From assembly GCA_965248735.1 (NCBI GenBank), contig OZ252146.1, positions 3,410,001 through 3,474,000 on the forward strand: a stretch of 64,000 nt of DNA, written 5' to 3'. The translations under genes were made by a program, and so were the position numbers. The notes beneath the pieces are model-generated. The model had not been told where the DNA came from, did not search any database, and worked only from the letters and a program-made list of their open reading frames with translations. How positions within the stretch are numbered: the first letter of the stretch is position 1; the number at the start of each line of letters is the position of its first letter. Source of the DNA: Aldehydirespirator sp965248735. GTDB lineage: Bacteria; Actinomycetota; Acidimicrobiia; Acidimicrobiales; Aldehydirespiratoraceae. Positions 16,647-25,041 of the stretch are shown here, piece after piece.

Positions 16647-17599
16647 GGACCGGGGCTGGCGCGGGCGCGACTTCCGGCGCGGTGCTGGCGCTCCGAGGAG
16701 TGAGCCGCACCATCGACGGCACCGAGGTGCTGCGAGGCATCGACTGGGAGGTGCACTCGGGCCAGCGGTGGGTGGTGCTCGGCCCCAACGGCTCGGGCAA
16801 GACCACCCTCGTGCGCATCGCGACGATGTGGGAGCACCCGTCGGCCGGCACTGTCGAGCTGCTCGGCAGGCGGCTGGGGCGCACCGACGTTCGACGGTTG
16901 CGGGCCCGCGTCGGCTTCACCAGCGCGGCGATGGCCGACATGCTGCGGCCGTCGCTGACCGCGGCGGAGGTGGTGATGACGGCCAAGCACGCGGCTTTGG
17001 AGCCCTGGTGGCACACCTACGACGACGAAGATGCGAACCGGGCCCGGGCCGCCCTGCAGCGCGTCGGCTGTGAGCACCGCGCCGATCACCGCTTCGGCAC
17101 TCTCTCCTCGGGCGAGCGGCAGCGGGTGCTGCTGGCCCGGGCGATGACGCTGGAGCCCGAGGTGATCGTCCTGGACGAGCCCAACGCCGGGCTCGACCTC
17201 GCCGGCCGGGAGGAGTTGTTACTCACGCTGCATGACCTGGCTGCCGATCCGGGCACTCCCCCTCTGGTGCTGGTTACCCACCACGCCGATGAGATCCCCG
17301 ACGGATTCACCCACGTGCTGCTGCTTCGGGCCGGGACCGTGCTGGCCGCCGGGCCGATGTCCGAGACGCTGAGCAGCGCGGCCCTCTCGGAGTGCTTCGG
17401 GCTCGAGCTCGAACTGGAGCGCCGCCACGGCCGCTGGACGGCCTGGGCCCAGAGGCCGAGCGGACAGGCAGCGGTTCATAAGGATCGTCGCAAGGCGCCG
17501 AGCGAGGCCGTGGCCCGAGCGGCCCGTGAGCGCAGCGAACGAGAGCGGGAAACCAAGAGGCCGAGCGGACAGGCAGGGCGGCTAGCGGGCGCCGACTAG
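16643..17599 (+). CDS. ABC-type ATP-binding protein
   Basis: A 318-residue soluble ATPase with Walker A (GPNGSGKT), signature LSSGERQ and Walker B VIVLDEPNAG; the histidine loop is THHADEI. No permease or binding protein is nearby, and the sequence resembles stand-alone ModF-like ATPases. The GTG at 16643 overlaps the exporter stop (GTGA), so it is co-translated with the exporter pair. The last about 35 residues (EAVARAARERSERERE...) are encoded by copy 2 of the dispersed repeat and are probably a recent, non-conserved extension. The 3' end overlaps the convergent dacB gene by 18 bp. Confidence 0.85.
   Translation: MRTGAGAGATSGAVLALRGVSRTIDGTEVLRGIDWEVHSGQRWVVLGPNGSGKTTLVRIATMWEHPSAGTVELLGRRLGRTDVRRLRARVGFTSAAMADMLRPSLTAAEVVMTAKHAALEPWWHTYDDEDANRARAALQRVGCEHRADHRFGTLSSGERQRVLLARAMTLEPEVIVLDEPNAGLDLAGREELLLTLHDLAADPGTPPLVLVTHHADEIPDGFTHVLLLRAGTVLAAGPMSETLSSAALSECFGLELELERRHGRWTAWAQRPSGQAAVHKDRRKAPSEAVARAARERSERERETKRPSGQAGRLAGAD
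17495..17554. repeat. Dispersed GC-rich repeat, copy 2 (inverted, inside a CDS)
   Basis: Reverse complement of the repeat seen at 12825, 26145 and 50810, here translated as the C-terminus of the ABC ATPase. It is flanked by a direct repeat (GAGGCCGAGCGGACAGGCAG at 17453 and 17558). Confidence 0.75.
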
Positions 17600-19075
17600 A
17601 AGACGGCGTCGAACGCCGATCCCCGGCGGGGCGGGGCCGTAGGTGTACTGGGCCGCGGCGTTGAGCAGCGTCCGGCGCAGGGCGTTGCAGGAGCCGAGCA
17701 GACCCATGTTGTGCCCGTTGGCCATCATCGCGAACGTCACCGCCTCGCCGTTGGCCGCCACCGTCACCCCGGCCAAGGAGTTCGACAGGTAGACCGTCCC
17801 GGTCTTGGCGAGCACCGGGTTGGGGCTGCCCTGACCGGCCGGGGGCGGCGCGGGCCGGCAGGCCTTCAGCGTCCCCGTCTCCCCGGCCAACGACAGCCCC
17901 TCCACCAGCGGCGAGCCCGGACCCGCCTGCCGGAGCAGCTCGGCCACGGCCGCGCAGGTGAGACGGTTGTATCTCGACACACCGGAGCCGTCGGCGACCT
18001 CGATGCCGGCTGCGAGGGGTCCCAGCAGCCGCTGCAGGACGCCGTGGACAACGGCAACGGCCACCACGCGGCTGGATCCGAGCGTTTGACGGCCGATCTC
18101 CTTGAGCATCATCTCCGCGATGGTGTTGTCGGAGCGGCTCAGCATGCGGGCCACGATCGCCGACATGGGGGGCGACTCGATGCTGGCCAGCGACGTCCGC
18201 TCGGCCGGCGCCGGGGCCGCGCCAGCCCGCGCCCACCTGGTGATCGGTGTGCCGCGGACCTCGAGGAGGCTGTTGAACACCGAGGCGGCGTGCCGGGTCG
18301 GGTCGGTCGCCCTCACATAGTCGCGGCGGTCCTCGATGCCGGTCTTCCAGGTGTAGGAGGCGAAGCCGTCGTTGATCAGCAGGCCCGACAGCGGACCGAT
18401 GTAGTTCAAGGTGTCGTGGGAGTACCGCCACACCGGCTCGTCGCCGCCGGGCGGGAACTCCTTGTAGTAGACCCGCACCCGGTCGCGGTACCAGGAATCG
18501 TCGCCAATTATCCGGCCCTCGATCCGCCGGATGCCCCTGCTGGCCAGGACCTCATGGACGCGGTCGGCGAGCTCGGTCACGTCGGTGTAAGCCACCGGAT
18601 CCGGGATGCGGGCGCCGTAGCGGGGGGTGTTCAGCACGGGGTCGCCCCCTCCCACGAGGTACACGTCGCCCCGCAGCGTTCCGTCGGAGGCCGCGGCAAG
18701 GGCGTCGGACCGGGCGAACACCTCGGTCGTGTAGACCTCGTCGGGTCCCAGGATCTCGAAGGCGGCGGTCGCGGTGGCGATCTTCATGAGAGAGGCCGGG
18801 ACCAGGGCGGAATCGCCCTGCGCCTCGAAGATCAGCTCGTCGTCGAGCAGGACGGTCAGGCAGGTGGACCTCGGGGCGATCCGCAGCGACAGCACGGCCG
18901 AGAACTCACGGGCCAACCTCTCCGCCGGTGAGGCCGGCGGCTGGCCCGACTCCGCGGCAGAAACGGCAGTGGCTGCCACGGCCGATCCGCCGGCCAGGGC
19001 CCCGACCGCGACCAATGCCGCCGCGGCAGCCGCCAGACGAAGCCTCCGCCGCCGTGCGCTAGGAGCGCTGTGCAT
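17582..19075 (-). CDS. dacB: D-alanyl-D-alanine carboxypeptidase/endopeptidase, PBP4 type
   Basis: A 497-residue S13-family penicillin-binding protein that trims or cleaves peptidoglycan peptides outside the membrane. An N-terminal signal or anchor (about 10-40, Ala-rich) is followed by the three active-site motifs: S95-L-M-K98, S315-D-N317 and K424-T-G426. The start is ATG 19075. It is preceded by the aminotransferase gene 16 bp upstream on the same strand and converges on the ABC ATPase. Confidence 0.92.
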   Translation of the reverse strand: MHSAPSARRRRLRLAAAAAALVAVGALAGGSAVAATAVSAAESGQPPASPAERLAREFSAVLSLRIAPRSTCLTVLLDDELIFEAQGDSALVPASLMKIATATAAFEILGPDEVYTTEVFARSDALAAASDGTLRGDVYLVGGGDPVLNTPRYGARIPDPVAYTDVTELADRVHEVLASRGIRRIEGRIIGDDSWYRDRVRVYYKEFPPGGDEPVWRYSHDTLNYIGPLSGLLINDGFASYTWKTGIEDRRDYVRATDPTRHAASVFNSLLEVRGTPITRWARAGAAPAPAERTSLASIESPPMSAIVARMLSRSDNTIAEMMLKEIGRQTLGSSRVVAVAVVHGVLQRLLGPLAAGIEVADGSGVSRYNRLTCAAVAELLRQAGPGSPLVEGLSLAGETGTLKACRPAPPPAGQGSPNPVLAKTGTVYLSNSLAGVTVAANGEAVTFAMMANGHNMGLLGSCNALRRTLLNAAAQYTYGPAPPGIGVRRRLLVGAR

Positions 19076-19091
19076 GCTCGCCGACGGTGTC

Positions 19092-20285
19092 TCAGCCGAG
19101 ACCGGCGTGCACGACTCGGGCTAAGGCGGCGATGCCCTCGGCGATAGCGGCCTCGGAGAGGTGGCCGAAGCACAGGCGCATCCGGCGGGCCCCGTACGCC
19201 GGATCGACGGACCACGCCGCGCCCGGGTTGAACTCCACGCCGGCGGCGGCCGCGGGCCCGACCAGCTCGCCCGTGTCGACTCCCTCTGGCAGCGACGTCC
19301 ACAGGAAGATCCCGCCCCGGGGAGGGACGAATTCCGCCACACCGGAGAGATGCTCCCGCAGCGCCGCCGTCATGGCCTGGCACTTCGCGTCCAACACTGC
19401 GGTGAGCCGGGCCACGTGATCATCGAAGTGCGAGGCTGCGTACTCCGCGACGACGATCTGCTCCAGCGCCCCCGAGCCGGCGTCGGTCTTGAGCGCCAGC
19501 AGCCTGCCCATGAGAGGCCAGTCGGCCACGATGTAGCCCACCCGGAGCGCCGGGGCGAGCGTCTTGGAGAACGAGCCGCAGTACACGACCTGGCCGCCTC
19601 CGGTGTCGAGGGAGCGGATGGTGGGAGGGCGCGGCCCGTCGAAGACCAGGTCGGCGTAGCAGTCGTCCTCGAAGATGGCCACGCCGTGGCGCCCGGCCAC
19701 CTCCAGAAGCTGGCGGCGCCGCTCGACGGGCATGACCGTGCCCGTCGGGTTCTGCACGGTCGGGATGGTGTAGACGAACTTCGGCCGGCGCCCCCGGGCC
19801 GCGAGGTCCCCGAGGACCTGGTCAAGGTGGTCGATGCGGATCCCGTCGCGGTCCAGGCCCACCCCGTGCACTTCGGAGCCCCGCTCAGCCAGCCGGCTCA
19901 GCGTTCCCGCGTAGGTGGCCTCCTCGACCACCACCGAGTCGCCGGGGGTCAACAGCGCGGCGTTCACCAGGTCGAGGGCCTGCAGCGAGCCCGAGGTGAC
20001 CAGGATCTCCGACGGGTCCGTGGGCATCAGCGCCCTGCGGTCGAGCGCCGCCGCGATGAACTCCCGCAACGGCAGATGCCCCTGCGGGCTGCCGCCGAGG
20101 TTGTAGCGGGCCAGCGCCTGCCCGTGGCGCGCCAGAGCGATTGTGGCGGCCTCCGCGAACCCGCCGAACGGCACGCTGGCGGGATCGTTGTGCCCTCCGA
20201 CGAAATTGAAGGGCGGATCTCCTGTCCAGCGAGCCTCGCCGTCGGGGAGATCGGGCCGCAAGAGGGCCGTCATGTCGAACCCCAT
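19092..20285 (-). CDS. PLP-dependent class I/II aminotransferase
   Basis: A 397-residue fold-type I enzyme of the LysN/2-aminoadipate-transaminase/MocR-like group. The substrate-binding NPTGT motif is near residue 180 and the pyridoxal phosphate lysine is K241 (SFSKTLAPALRVGY). The start is ATG 20285. The substrate cannot be read from sequence; aromatic or aminoadipate-type amino acids are typical of relatives. A 35-bp tandem array lies directly upstream, where its promoter or leader would be. Confidence 0.88.
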   Translation of the reverse strand: MGFDMTALLRPDLPDGEARWTGDPPFNFVGGHNDPASVPFGGFAEAATIALARHGQALARYNLGGSPQGHLPLREFIAAALDRRALMPTDPSEILVTSGSLQALDLVNAALLTPGDSVVVEEATYAGTLSRLAERGSEVHGVGLDRDGIRIDHLDQVLGDLAARGRRPKFVYTIPTVQNPTGTVMPVERRRQLLEVAGRHGVAIFEDDCYADLVFDGPRPPTIRSLDTGGGQVVYCGSFSKTLAPALRVGYIVADWPLMGRLLALKTDAGSGALEQIVVAEYAASHFDDHVARLTAVLDAKCQAMTAALREHLSGVAEFVPPRGGIFLWTSLPEGVDTGELVGPAAAAGVEFNPGAAWSVDPAYGARRMRLCFGHLSEAAIAEGIAALARVVHAGLG

Positions 20286-20352
20286 CGCGGGAAGCTACAT
20301 GTGTGTCGCGTCGCGCTCCCCATCGAGCGAGGCTCGCCCGAACGCCAGGCGG

Positions 20353-20530
20353 GCGGAGTGCCGCTTGCGGAGCGTCTGCACCGCGAGGCGGAGTGCCGCG
20401 TGCGGAGCGTCTGCACCGCGAGGCGGAGTGCCGCGTGCGGAGCGTCTGCACCGCGAGGCGGAGTGCCGCGTGCGGAGCGTCTGCACCGCGAGGCGGAGTG
20501 CCGCGTGCGGAGCGTCTGCACCGCGAGGCG
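20353..20530. repeat. 35-bp tandem array, five copies
   Basis: GCGTCTGCACCGCGAGGCGG recurs at 20372, 20407, 20442, 20477 and 20512, exactly 35 bp apart; the first unit differs slightly. Because 35 is not a multiple of three, several frames stay open through it, but none is a credible gene. It lies between thiamine pyrophosphokinase and the aminotransferase. Confidence 0.92.
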
Positions 20531-20554
20531 GCACCACCTACCCCGGGGTGTCTC

Positions 20555-21178
20555 CTAGGGACGGACGGCGAGCAGGACGCCCTCGACTACTTCGATCGTC
20601 ACCGGATCGCCGACGATCGAATTGGACACCCCGCGGGCCGCGGTGGGGCTCAGCCACTCGTCGGCCAGCGGATACTCGAGGCCGGACGTGGACGCCACCA
20701 GAACGGGACCGCCGACCGCCAGCAGCGAGATCGCCTCGCCTAACGCGCCCGCAAGCCGGCGATGGCCCCGCACCACGTCCACATGGGCCCCGTCGACCGT
20801 GGCGGAGAGCGTCACACCGGCCCAGCGGGGCGAAGCCAGCACCAGCAGGTTGGCCGCCGCATGATCGAGGCGCCCGCCCGCCGACGCCAGCACATGAACC
20901 TCTGTAGCCCGGCCGCAGGCGAACTCCAGGGCCAGCTCCAGGTCCGTCTCGTCCTTGCGGGCCGGGTGGGCCTCGATCTCGGCGCCGGCGCTTCGGGCCC
21001 ACTCCAGCGAGTCCGCGCTGGCGCTGTCCAGGTCGCCCACCACGGCGTGGACGGGCAGGCCCGCGGCCCGGGCCACCTCCAGCCCGCCGTCGGCGGCAAC
21101 CACCAGATCGTCCCCCGCCAACTCAACGAGAGCCGCGGGCGCGTGGGCGGCGATCACCAGAGCCCGCAGCCTCCTCAC
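20555..21178 (-). CDS. Thiamine pyrophosphokinase
   Basis: A 207-residue enzyme that transfers pyrophosphate from ATP to thiamine. The catalytic-domain motifs AADGGLEVA, VGDLDSAS and KDETDLELAL are present, followed by GRLDHAAAN, and the C-terminal domain has the family's TSGLEYPL and SNSIVGDPVTI. GTG 21178 overlaps the stop of the upstream M23 peptidase (GTGA). I see no TPP riboswitch. A 35-bp tandem array follows the stop. Confidence 0.88.
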   Translation of the reverse strand: MRRLRALVIAAHAPAALVELAGDDLVVAADGGLEVARAAGLPVHAVVGDLDSASADSLEWARSAGAEIEAHPARKDETDLELALEFACGRATEVHVLASAGGRLDHAAANLLVLASPRWAGVTLSATVDGAHVDVVRGHRRLAGALGEAISLLAVGGPVLVASTSGLEYPLADEWLSPTAARGVSNSIVGDPVTIEVVEGVLLAVRP

Positions 21179-22413
21179 GGGAGATACGGGGTCGGGTCTC
21201 TTGCTATGCCGTCCACCCGCAACTCGAAGTGCAGGTGCGGGCCTGTCGACCAGCCGGTGGAGCCAATGGCTCCTATGCGATCGCCGCTGGCCATTTGTTG
21301 GCCCACCGACACCTCGATGGAGCTCAGGTGGGCGTAAAGAGTGCTATAGCCCAGGCCGTGGTAGATCACGATGGTGTTGCCGAAGCCCGAGCGATCTCCG
21401 GCCAGGATCACCTCACCTGAGCGGGCGGCCCGGACCCGGTCGCCGGTGTTGCCGTCTATGTCGATGCCGTTGTGGTTGCGCACCGTCCCGAAGATCGGGT
21501 GGACCCGACGCCCGAAGCCCGAGGTCTTCTCCCCGTCGGCGGGCCAGGCCACCAGCTGGAACGGGCCGTGCTCGGCCTCATGGGCGCGGCGCTCATCCTC
21601 GATCGCCGCCCGGCGCTCCTCCTCCTCCTGGCGGCGGCGCTCCTCCTCTTTGCGGCGTATCTCCTCCTCGATCCGGAAGATCTCCCGCTCCATCTCCTCG
21701 TCGGACTTCTCGATCTCGCCCGACACGACCTCCCACTCGTAGATGCGGGACTGGATCTCGGCCCGCAGCTCCACCGCTGCGGCTCTGGCTTCCTCGAGAT
21801 CGGCGAGCCGCTGCTGCTGAGACTGCCGCTCCCTGTCGGCTTCCTCGGCCCGGCCCACAGCTCGCCTGCGCACCACCTCGAGCTGGGCCTCTGCGGTTCT
21901 CAACTCGTCCGCGATCTCGAGTTCGTTGCCTATGGCCAGATCAAGGAGGAACATCCGCATCGCGCCGTCATTGAGGCTGCCGCTGGAGAGCTGCTCGACG
22001 GCCTCGACCGACGGCTGCACGTAGGCGGCGATGGCCCGCTCGCGCAGCCGCTCGCGTATGGCGTCGATCTCCTCGACGAGCCAGTCGGCCTCGGCTCGGG
22101 CCGCCTCGGCTTCCGCCGCAGAGGCCGCTATGGCAGCCTCCGCGGCGGCGATGCGGGTGTGCTGCAGTTCGACGTAGCCGTCGAGATCCCCGAGGGCGGC
22201 GATGAGGGCTCCGTCGTCGGCTATGAGCGCATCAACCTGGCTGGCGACCTCAGCGGCGTCCCGGGCGAGCTGCTCTCGCTCCCTGCGAATGTCCGCGATC
22301 CGGTCATCGCTCTGGGCCAGCGCGGCCGCGGCCATCATCACCGCTGCCGATCCGATCAGCAGCAGCGCGCCGGAGAGACGCCTCAGCCTAGGCATAAGGC
22401 ATGACGGTAACAT
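21175..22413 (-). CDS. Coiled-coil M23 metallopeptidase (EnvC/NlpD-like)
   Basis: About 412 residues: signal peptide or anchor (about 1-35), a long charged coiled coil (about 40-275, with EEEIRRKEEERRRQEEEE), then a C-terminal LytM/M23 domain with the zinc motifs HNGID and HLHFEL. Relatives either cleave peptidoglycan cross-bridges or activate amidases during division. The start could be ATG 22413 or 22395; the frame opens to 22443. Three 9-bp direct repeats lie immediately upstream, suggesting specific regulation. The gene is coupled to thiamine pyrophosphokinase. Confidence 0.88.
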   Translation of the reverse strand: MLPSCLMPRLRRLSGALLLIGSAAVMMAAAALAQSDDRIADIRREREQLARDAAEVASQVDALIADDGALIAALGDLDGYVELQHTRIAAAEAAIAASAAEAEAARAEADWLVEEIDAIRERLRERAIAAYVQPSVEAVEQLSSGSLNDGAMRMFLLDLAIGNELEIADELRTAEAQLEVVRRRAVGRAEEADRERQSQQQRLADLEEARAAAVELRAEIQSRIYEWEVVSGEIEKSDEEMEREIFRIEEEIRRKEEERRRQEEEERRAAIEDERRAHEAEHGPFQLVAWPADGEKTSGFGRRVHPIFGTVRNHNGIDIDGNTGDRVRAARSGEVILAGDRSGFGNTIVIYHGLGYSTLYAHLSSIEVSVGQQMASGDRIGAIGSTGWSTGPHLHFELRVDGIARDPTPYLP

Positions 22414-22415
22414 GA

Positions 22416-22446
22416 TTGCAATATTTTCGCAATATATTTGCAATAA
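22416..22446. promoter_or_regulatory. Three 9-bp direct repeats with 11-bp period
   Basis: TTGCAATAT (22416), TCGCAATAT (22427) and TTGCAATAA (22438) lie exactly 11 bp apart, on one face of the helix, just upstream of the M23 peptidase start. The block is strikingly AT-rich for this genome. It is a good candidate for an operator; the binding protein is unknown. Confidence 0.6.
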
Positions 22447-22509
22447 TTCTTGAGGGTCGGCGTAGCTGTCGGAAGGCAGCGGTCTCCGGATCTGTCGCTC
22501 TCATGTGAT

Positions 22510-23673
22510 CTACGGCTTGCTAGCGCCGACGACCCACATGGCGAAGTACTGGGCTCCACCACCGTAGGCGTGGCCCAGAGCCCTGCGGGCGCCGTCCACC
22601 TGGCGATCGGCGGCAGCCCCCATGACCTGCAGGGCCGCCTCCGCGAACCGGATCATCCCCGACGCGCCGATCGGGTTGCTGGACAGCACCCCTCCGGAGC
22701 AGTTGACGGGCAGGTCGCCGCCGTCGAGTGCGGTTGCGCCGGACTCCACCATGCGCCAGCCCTCGCCGACGGAGGCGAAGCCGAGGCTCTCCAGCCACAT
22801 CGGCTCGTACCACGAGAACGGCACGTACATCTCGACCGCGTCTATCTCGGCTCGCCGGTCGATGATCCCGGCCTGGGCGAACGCGTCGTCGGCGCACTGC
22901 TCCGACGCGGCCGGCGACACCATGTTGCGGCCCCCGTAGCTGTTGCTCTCGCTGCGCATGGCCGTGCCGTGGACCCAGGCCACCGGGCCGTCGTGAGCGT
23001 CGCCGGAGGCCTCGTCGACGAGGACCATGGCGCAGGCGCCGTCGGAGGACGGGCACGTCTCGGAGTAGCGGATCGGGTCCCACAGCATCGGCGAGTCCAC
23101 CACCTGCTCGAAGGTGAGTTCGTGCTGGTGGAGGTGGGCGTAGGGGTTGAGCAGAGCCTGGCGCCGGTCCTTGTAGGCCACCATGCACCCGATCAGCTCG
23201 GGCGCGCCGGTCATCATCATGTAGCGGCGGATGATCGGCGAGAAGTAGCCGCCCGCCCCGGCGTTGACCGAGGTTGCGAAAGGCTGGGGCAAAGAGAGGG
23301 CCCACATGGCGTTGGACTCGGACTGTTTCTCCCAGCCGATGGTGAGCACGCAGCGGTGGACCCGGCTCTGCACCATCGACGCGGCCACGCACGCGGTCGA
23401 GCCGCCGACCGAGCCGGCGGTGTGGACCCTCATGATCGGCTTGCCGACCGCTCCGAGCGCCTCCGCCAGATAGATCTCGGGCATCATCACGCCCTCGAAG
23501 AAGTCGGGCGCCTTGCCGATGATGACCGCGTCGATATCGCTCCAGGTCCGCTGGGCCATCTCCAGGGCCCGGTAGGCGGCCTCGCGCAGCAGCCCGGCCA
23601 TGGAGGTGTCGCGGCGGGCCGCGGCGTACTTCGTCTGGCCCACCCCGATCACCGCGGTGCGCTCAGCGCCCAT
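22510..23673 (-). CDS. Thiolase-like lipid-transfer protein (SCP-x type), B
   Basis: A 387-residue thiolase-fold protein of the SCP-x/lipid-transfer group. These act with DUF35/OB-fold partners, for example in sterol or acyl-CoA side-chain breakdown. It starts MGAERTAVIGVGQTKY and has HTAGSVGGSTACVAA near residue 90, the nucleophile region, and NCSGGVLSSNPIGASG near the end. ATG 23673 begins at the conserved sequence; the frame extends 26 codons upstream only because it reads through the 91-bp repeat. Confidence 0.82.
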   Translation of the reverse strand: MGAERTAVIGVGQTKYAAARRDTSMAGLLREAAYRALEMAQRTWSDIDAVIIGKAPDFFEGVMMPEIYLAEALGAVGKPIMRVHTAGSVGGSTACVAASMVQSRVHRCVLTIGWEKQSESNAMWALSLPQPFATSVNAGAGGYFSPIIRRYMMMTGAPELIGCMVAYKDRRQALLNPYAHLHQHELTFEQVVDSPMLWDPIRYSETCPSSDGACAMVLVDEASGDAHDGPVAWVHGTAMRSESNSYGGRNMVSPAASEQCADDAFAQAGIIDRRAEIDAVEMYVPFSWYEPMWLESLGFASVGEGWRMVESGATALDGGDLPVNCSGGVLSSNPIGASGMIRFAEAALQVMGAAADRQVDGARRALGHAYGGGAQYFAMWVVGASKP

Positions 23674-23679
23674 GATCAG

Positions 23680-23963
23680 TCGCCCTCCAGGACGCAGCCC
23701 GGCCGCGAACTGGCAGCACACAACGCCCAAGACGGCACCCACCGCTGCCAATTCGCTTACCCACGGTTAGTCGCCCTCCAGGACGCAGCCCGGCCGCGAA
23801 CTGGCAGCACACAACGCCCAAGACGGCACCCACCGCTGCCAATTCGCTTACCCATGATCAGTCGCCCTCCAGGACGCAGCCCGGCCGCGAACTGGCAGCA
23901 CACAACGCCCAAGACGGCACCCACCGCTGCCAATTCGCTTACCCATGATCAGTCGCCCTCCAG
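23680..23963. repeat. 91-bp tandem repeat of a stop-start junction, three units plus partial
   Basis: Units begin at 23680, 23771 and 23862 with a partial copy from 23953. On the minus strand every unit carries the end of thiolase A (LEGD then TGA) followed by an ATG or GTG start (GTG in the second unit), so the same translation junction is repeated. Each unit also opens a 32-codon ORF (MGKRIGSGGCRLGR...). Confidence 0.93.
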
Positions 23964-25004
23964 AACGCACACCAGGTTCTGTTGCAGGCACGGGCCTGAC
24001 GTGGCATGGGCCACGGCCCGGTCGCCGTCCCCCCGCCAGAGGCGCGACGCGGCCTCGCCTATGCGGATCAGCCCCGACGCCATCATCGTGTGCGCGGCCA
24101 GTGCGCCCCCCGACGGGTTCACCGCGGTGGAGCCCTCGTCGATGCCGATGGCCTCCACCAGCAGGTGCTCGGAGGTGGTGTAGGGCGCGTGCAACTCGGC
24201 CAGGTCGATCTTGTCGGCGCCCGCGCCAGCCTTGTGGGCGGCCAGCCGCGCCGACATCGAGGAGGTGAGGTCGCGCACTCCGAGCGTGTGGGCGTCGCTG
24301 CGGTGGTCGATGCCCCGGATCCACGCCGGTCGCTCGCACAGCTCGCGGGCCCGGTCCCCCGCGGCCAGCACCACCGCGCAACCGCCGTCGGCCTCGGCGG
24401 GCAAATCGGAGGGGCGCAGCGGGTCCACGGCGTATTCCTCGACCAGAATCTCGTCCACGGACTTCGGCTCGACCCGCACGGCGTGGGGGTTGGATGCGGC
24501 GCAGGCCCGGCTGCGGGCCGCGATCTCGGCCAGGCGGCGCTCGCTGACCCGCCCTCCCTCGAGCATCTGGCGGGCCGCCAGAGCCTCCACCGCGTGGGCG
24601 TCGGGCCACAGCGGGCACACGTAGTAGGGGTCCATCTGGGTGGCCAGCACGTCGCGCAGCGAGCCGGGCGACGACTTCCCGTAGCTGTACACGAAGGCGG
24701 TGTCGATGCCCCCGCACTGGAGCTTGACCCACGCCTCGTACAGGGCCCAGGCGCCGTCCTGCTCGACGTGGCTCTCGCTGATGGGAGGCACCGGGCCGGC
24801 TCCGTCGATGGTCATGACGAACGAGAACGCCTGGCCGGCCAGGAAGTCCGAGGATCCCGAGCAGGTGAATCCCATGTCGGACTGGGACAGGTCGACGGCG
24901 GCCTTGGCCTGCTCCATCAGCGGGACCATGAACTCCACCTCCGACTCACCGGAGATGGAGGCCTCCTGGCGCTGGGCGAACGACACCACGGCGACGTCGA
25001 TCAC
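23949..25004 (-). CDS. Thiolase-like lipid-transfer protein (SCP-x type), A
   Basis: A 351-residue thiolase-fold protein paired with thiolase B. Visible are FTCSGSSDFLAG, HAPYTTSEHLLVEAIG and NPSGGALAAHTMMASG, corresponding to the family's active-site regions. GTG 25004 follows a GGAGGG about ten bases upstream and begins VIDVAVVSFAQ; a longer ATG start at 25088 would overlap the OB-fold gene. The order OB-fold, OB-fold, thiolase A, thiolase B is typical of actinobacterial acyl-CoA operons. Confidence 0.8.
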   Translation of the reverse strand: MIDVAVVSFAQRQEASISGESEVEFMVPLMEQAKAAVDLSQSDMGFTCSGSSDFLAGQAFSFVMTIDGAGPVPPISESHVEQDGAWALYEAWVKLQCGGIDTAFVYSYGKSSPGSLRDVLATQMDPYYVCPLWPDAHAVEALAARQMLEGGRVSERRLAEIAARSRACAASNPHAVRVEPKSVDEILVEEYAVDPLRPSDLPAEADGGCAVVLAAGDRARELCERPAWIRGIDHRSDAHTLGVRDLTSSMSARLAAHKAGAGADKIDLAELHAPYTTSEHLLVEAIGIDEGSTAVNPSGGALAAHTMMASGLIRIGEAASRLWRGDGDRAVAHATSGPCLQQNLVCVLEGD

Positions 25005-25041
25005 GGCCGCTGAGCCCTCCGGGCACCCTCGGCAGCCCTGA

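Noticed and set aside
20353..20530. Possible CRISPR array or repeat protein
   Set aside because: The 35-bp units abut with no spacers; the period is not a multiple of three, so no repeat protein is implied.
20555..21178. TPP riboswitch upstream of thiamine pyrophosphokinase
   Set aside because: The gene start overlaps the upstream gene's stop, leaving no leader, and no THI-box pattern is seen.
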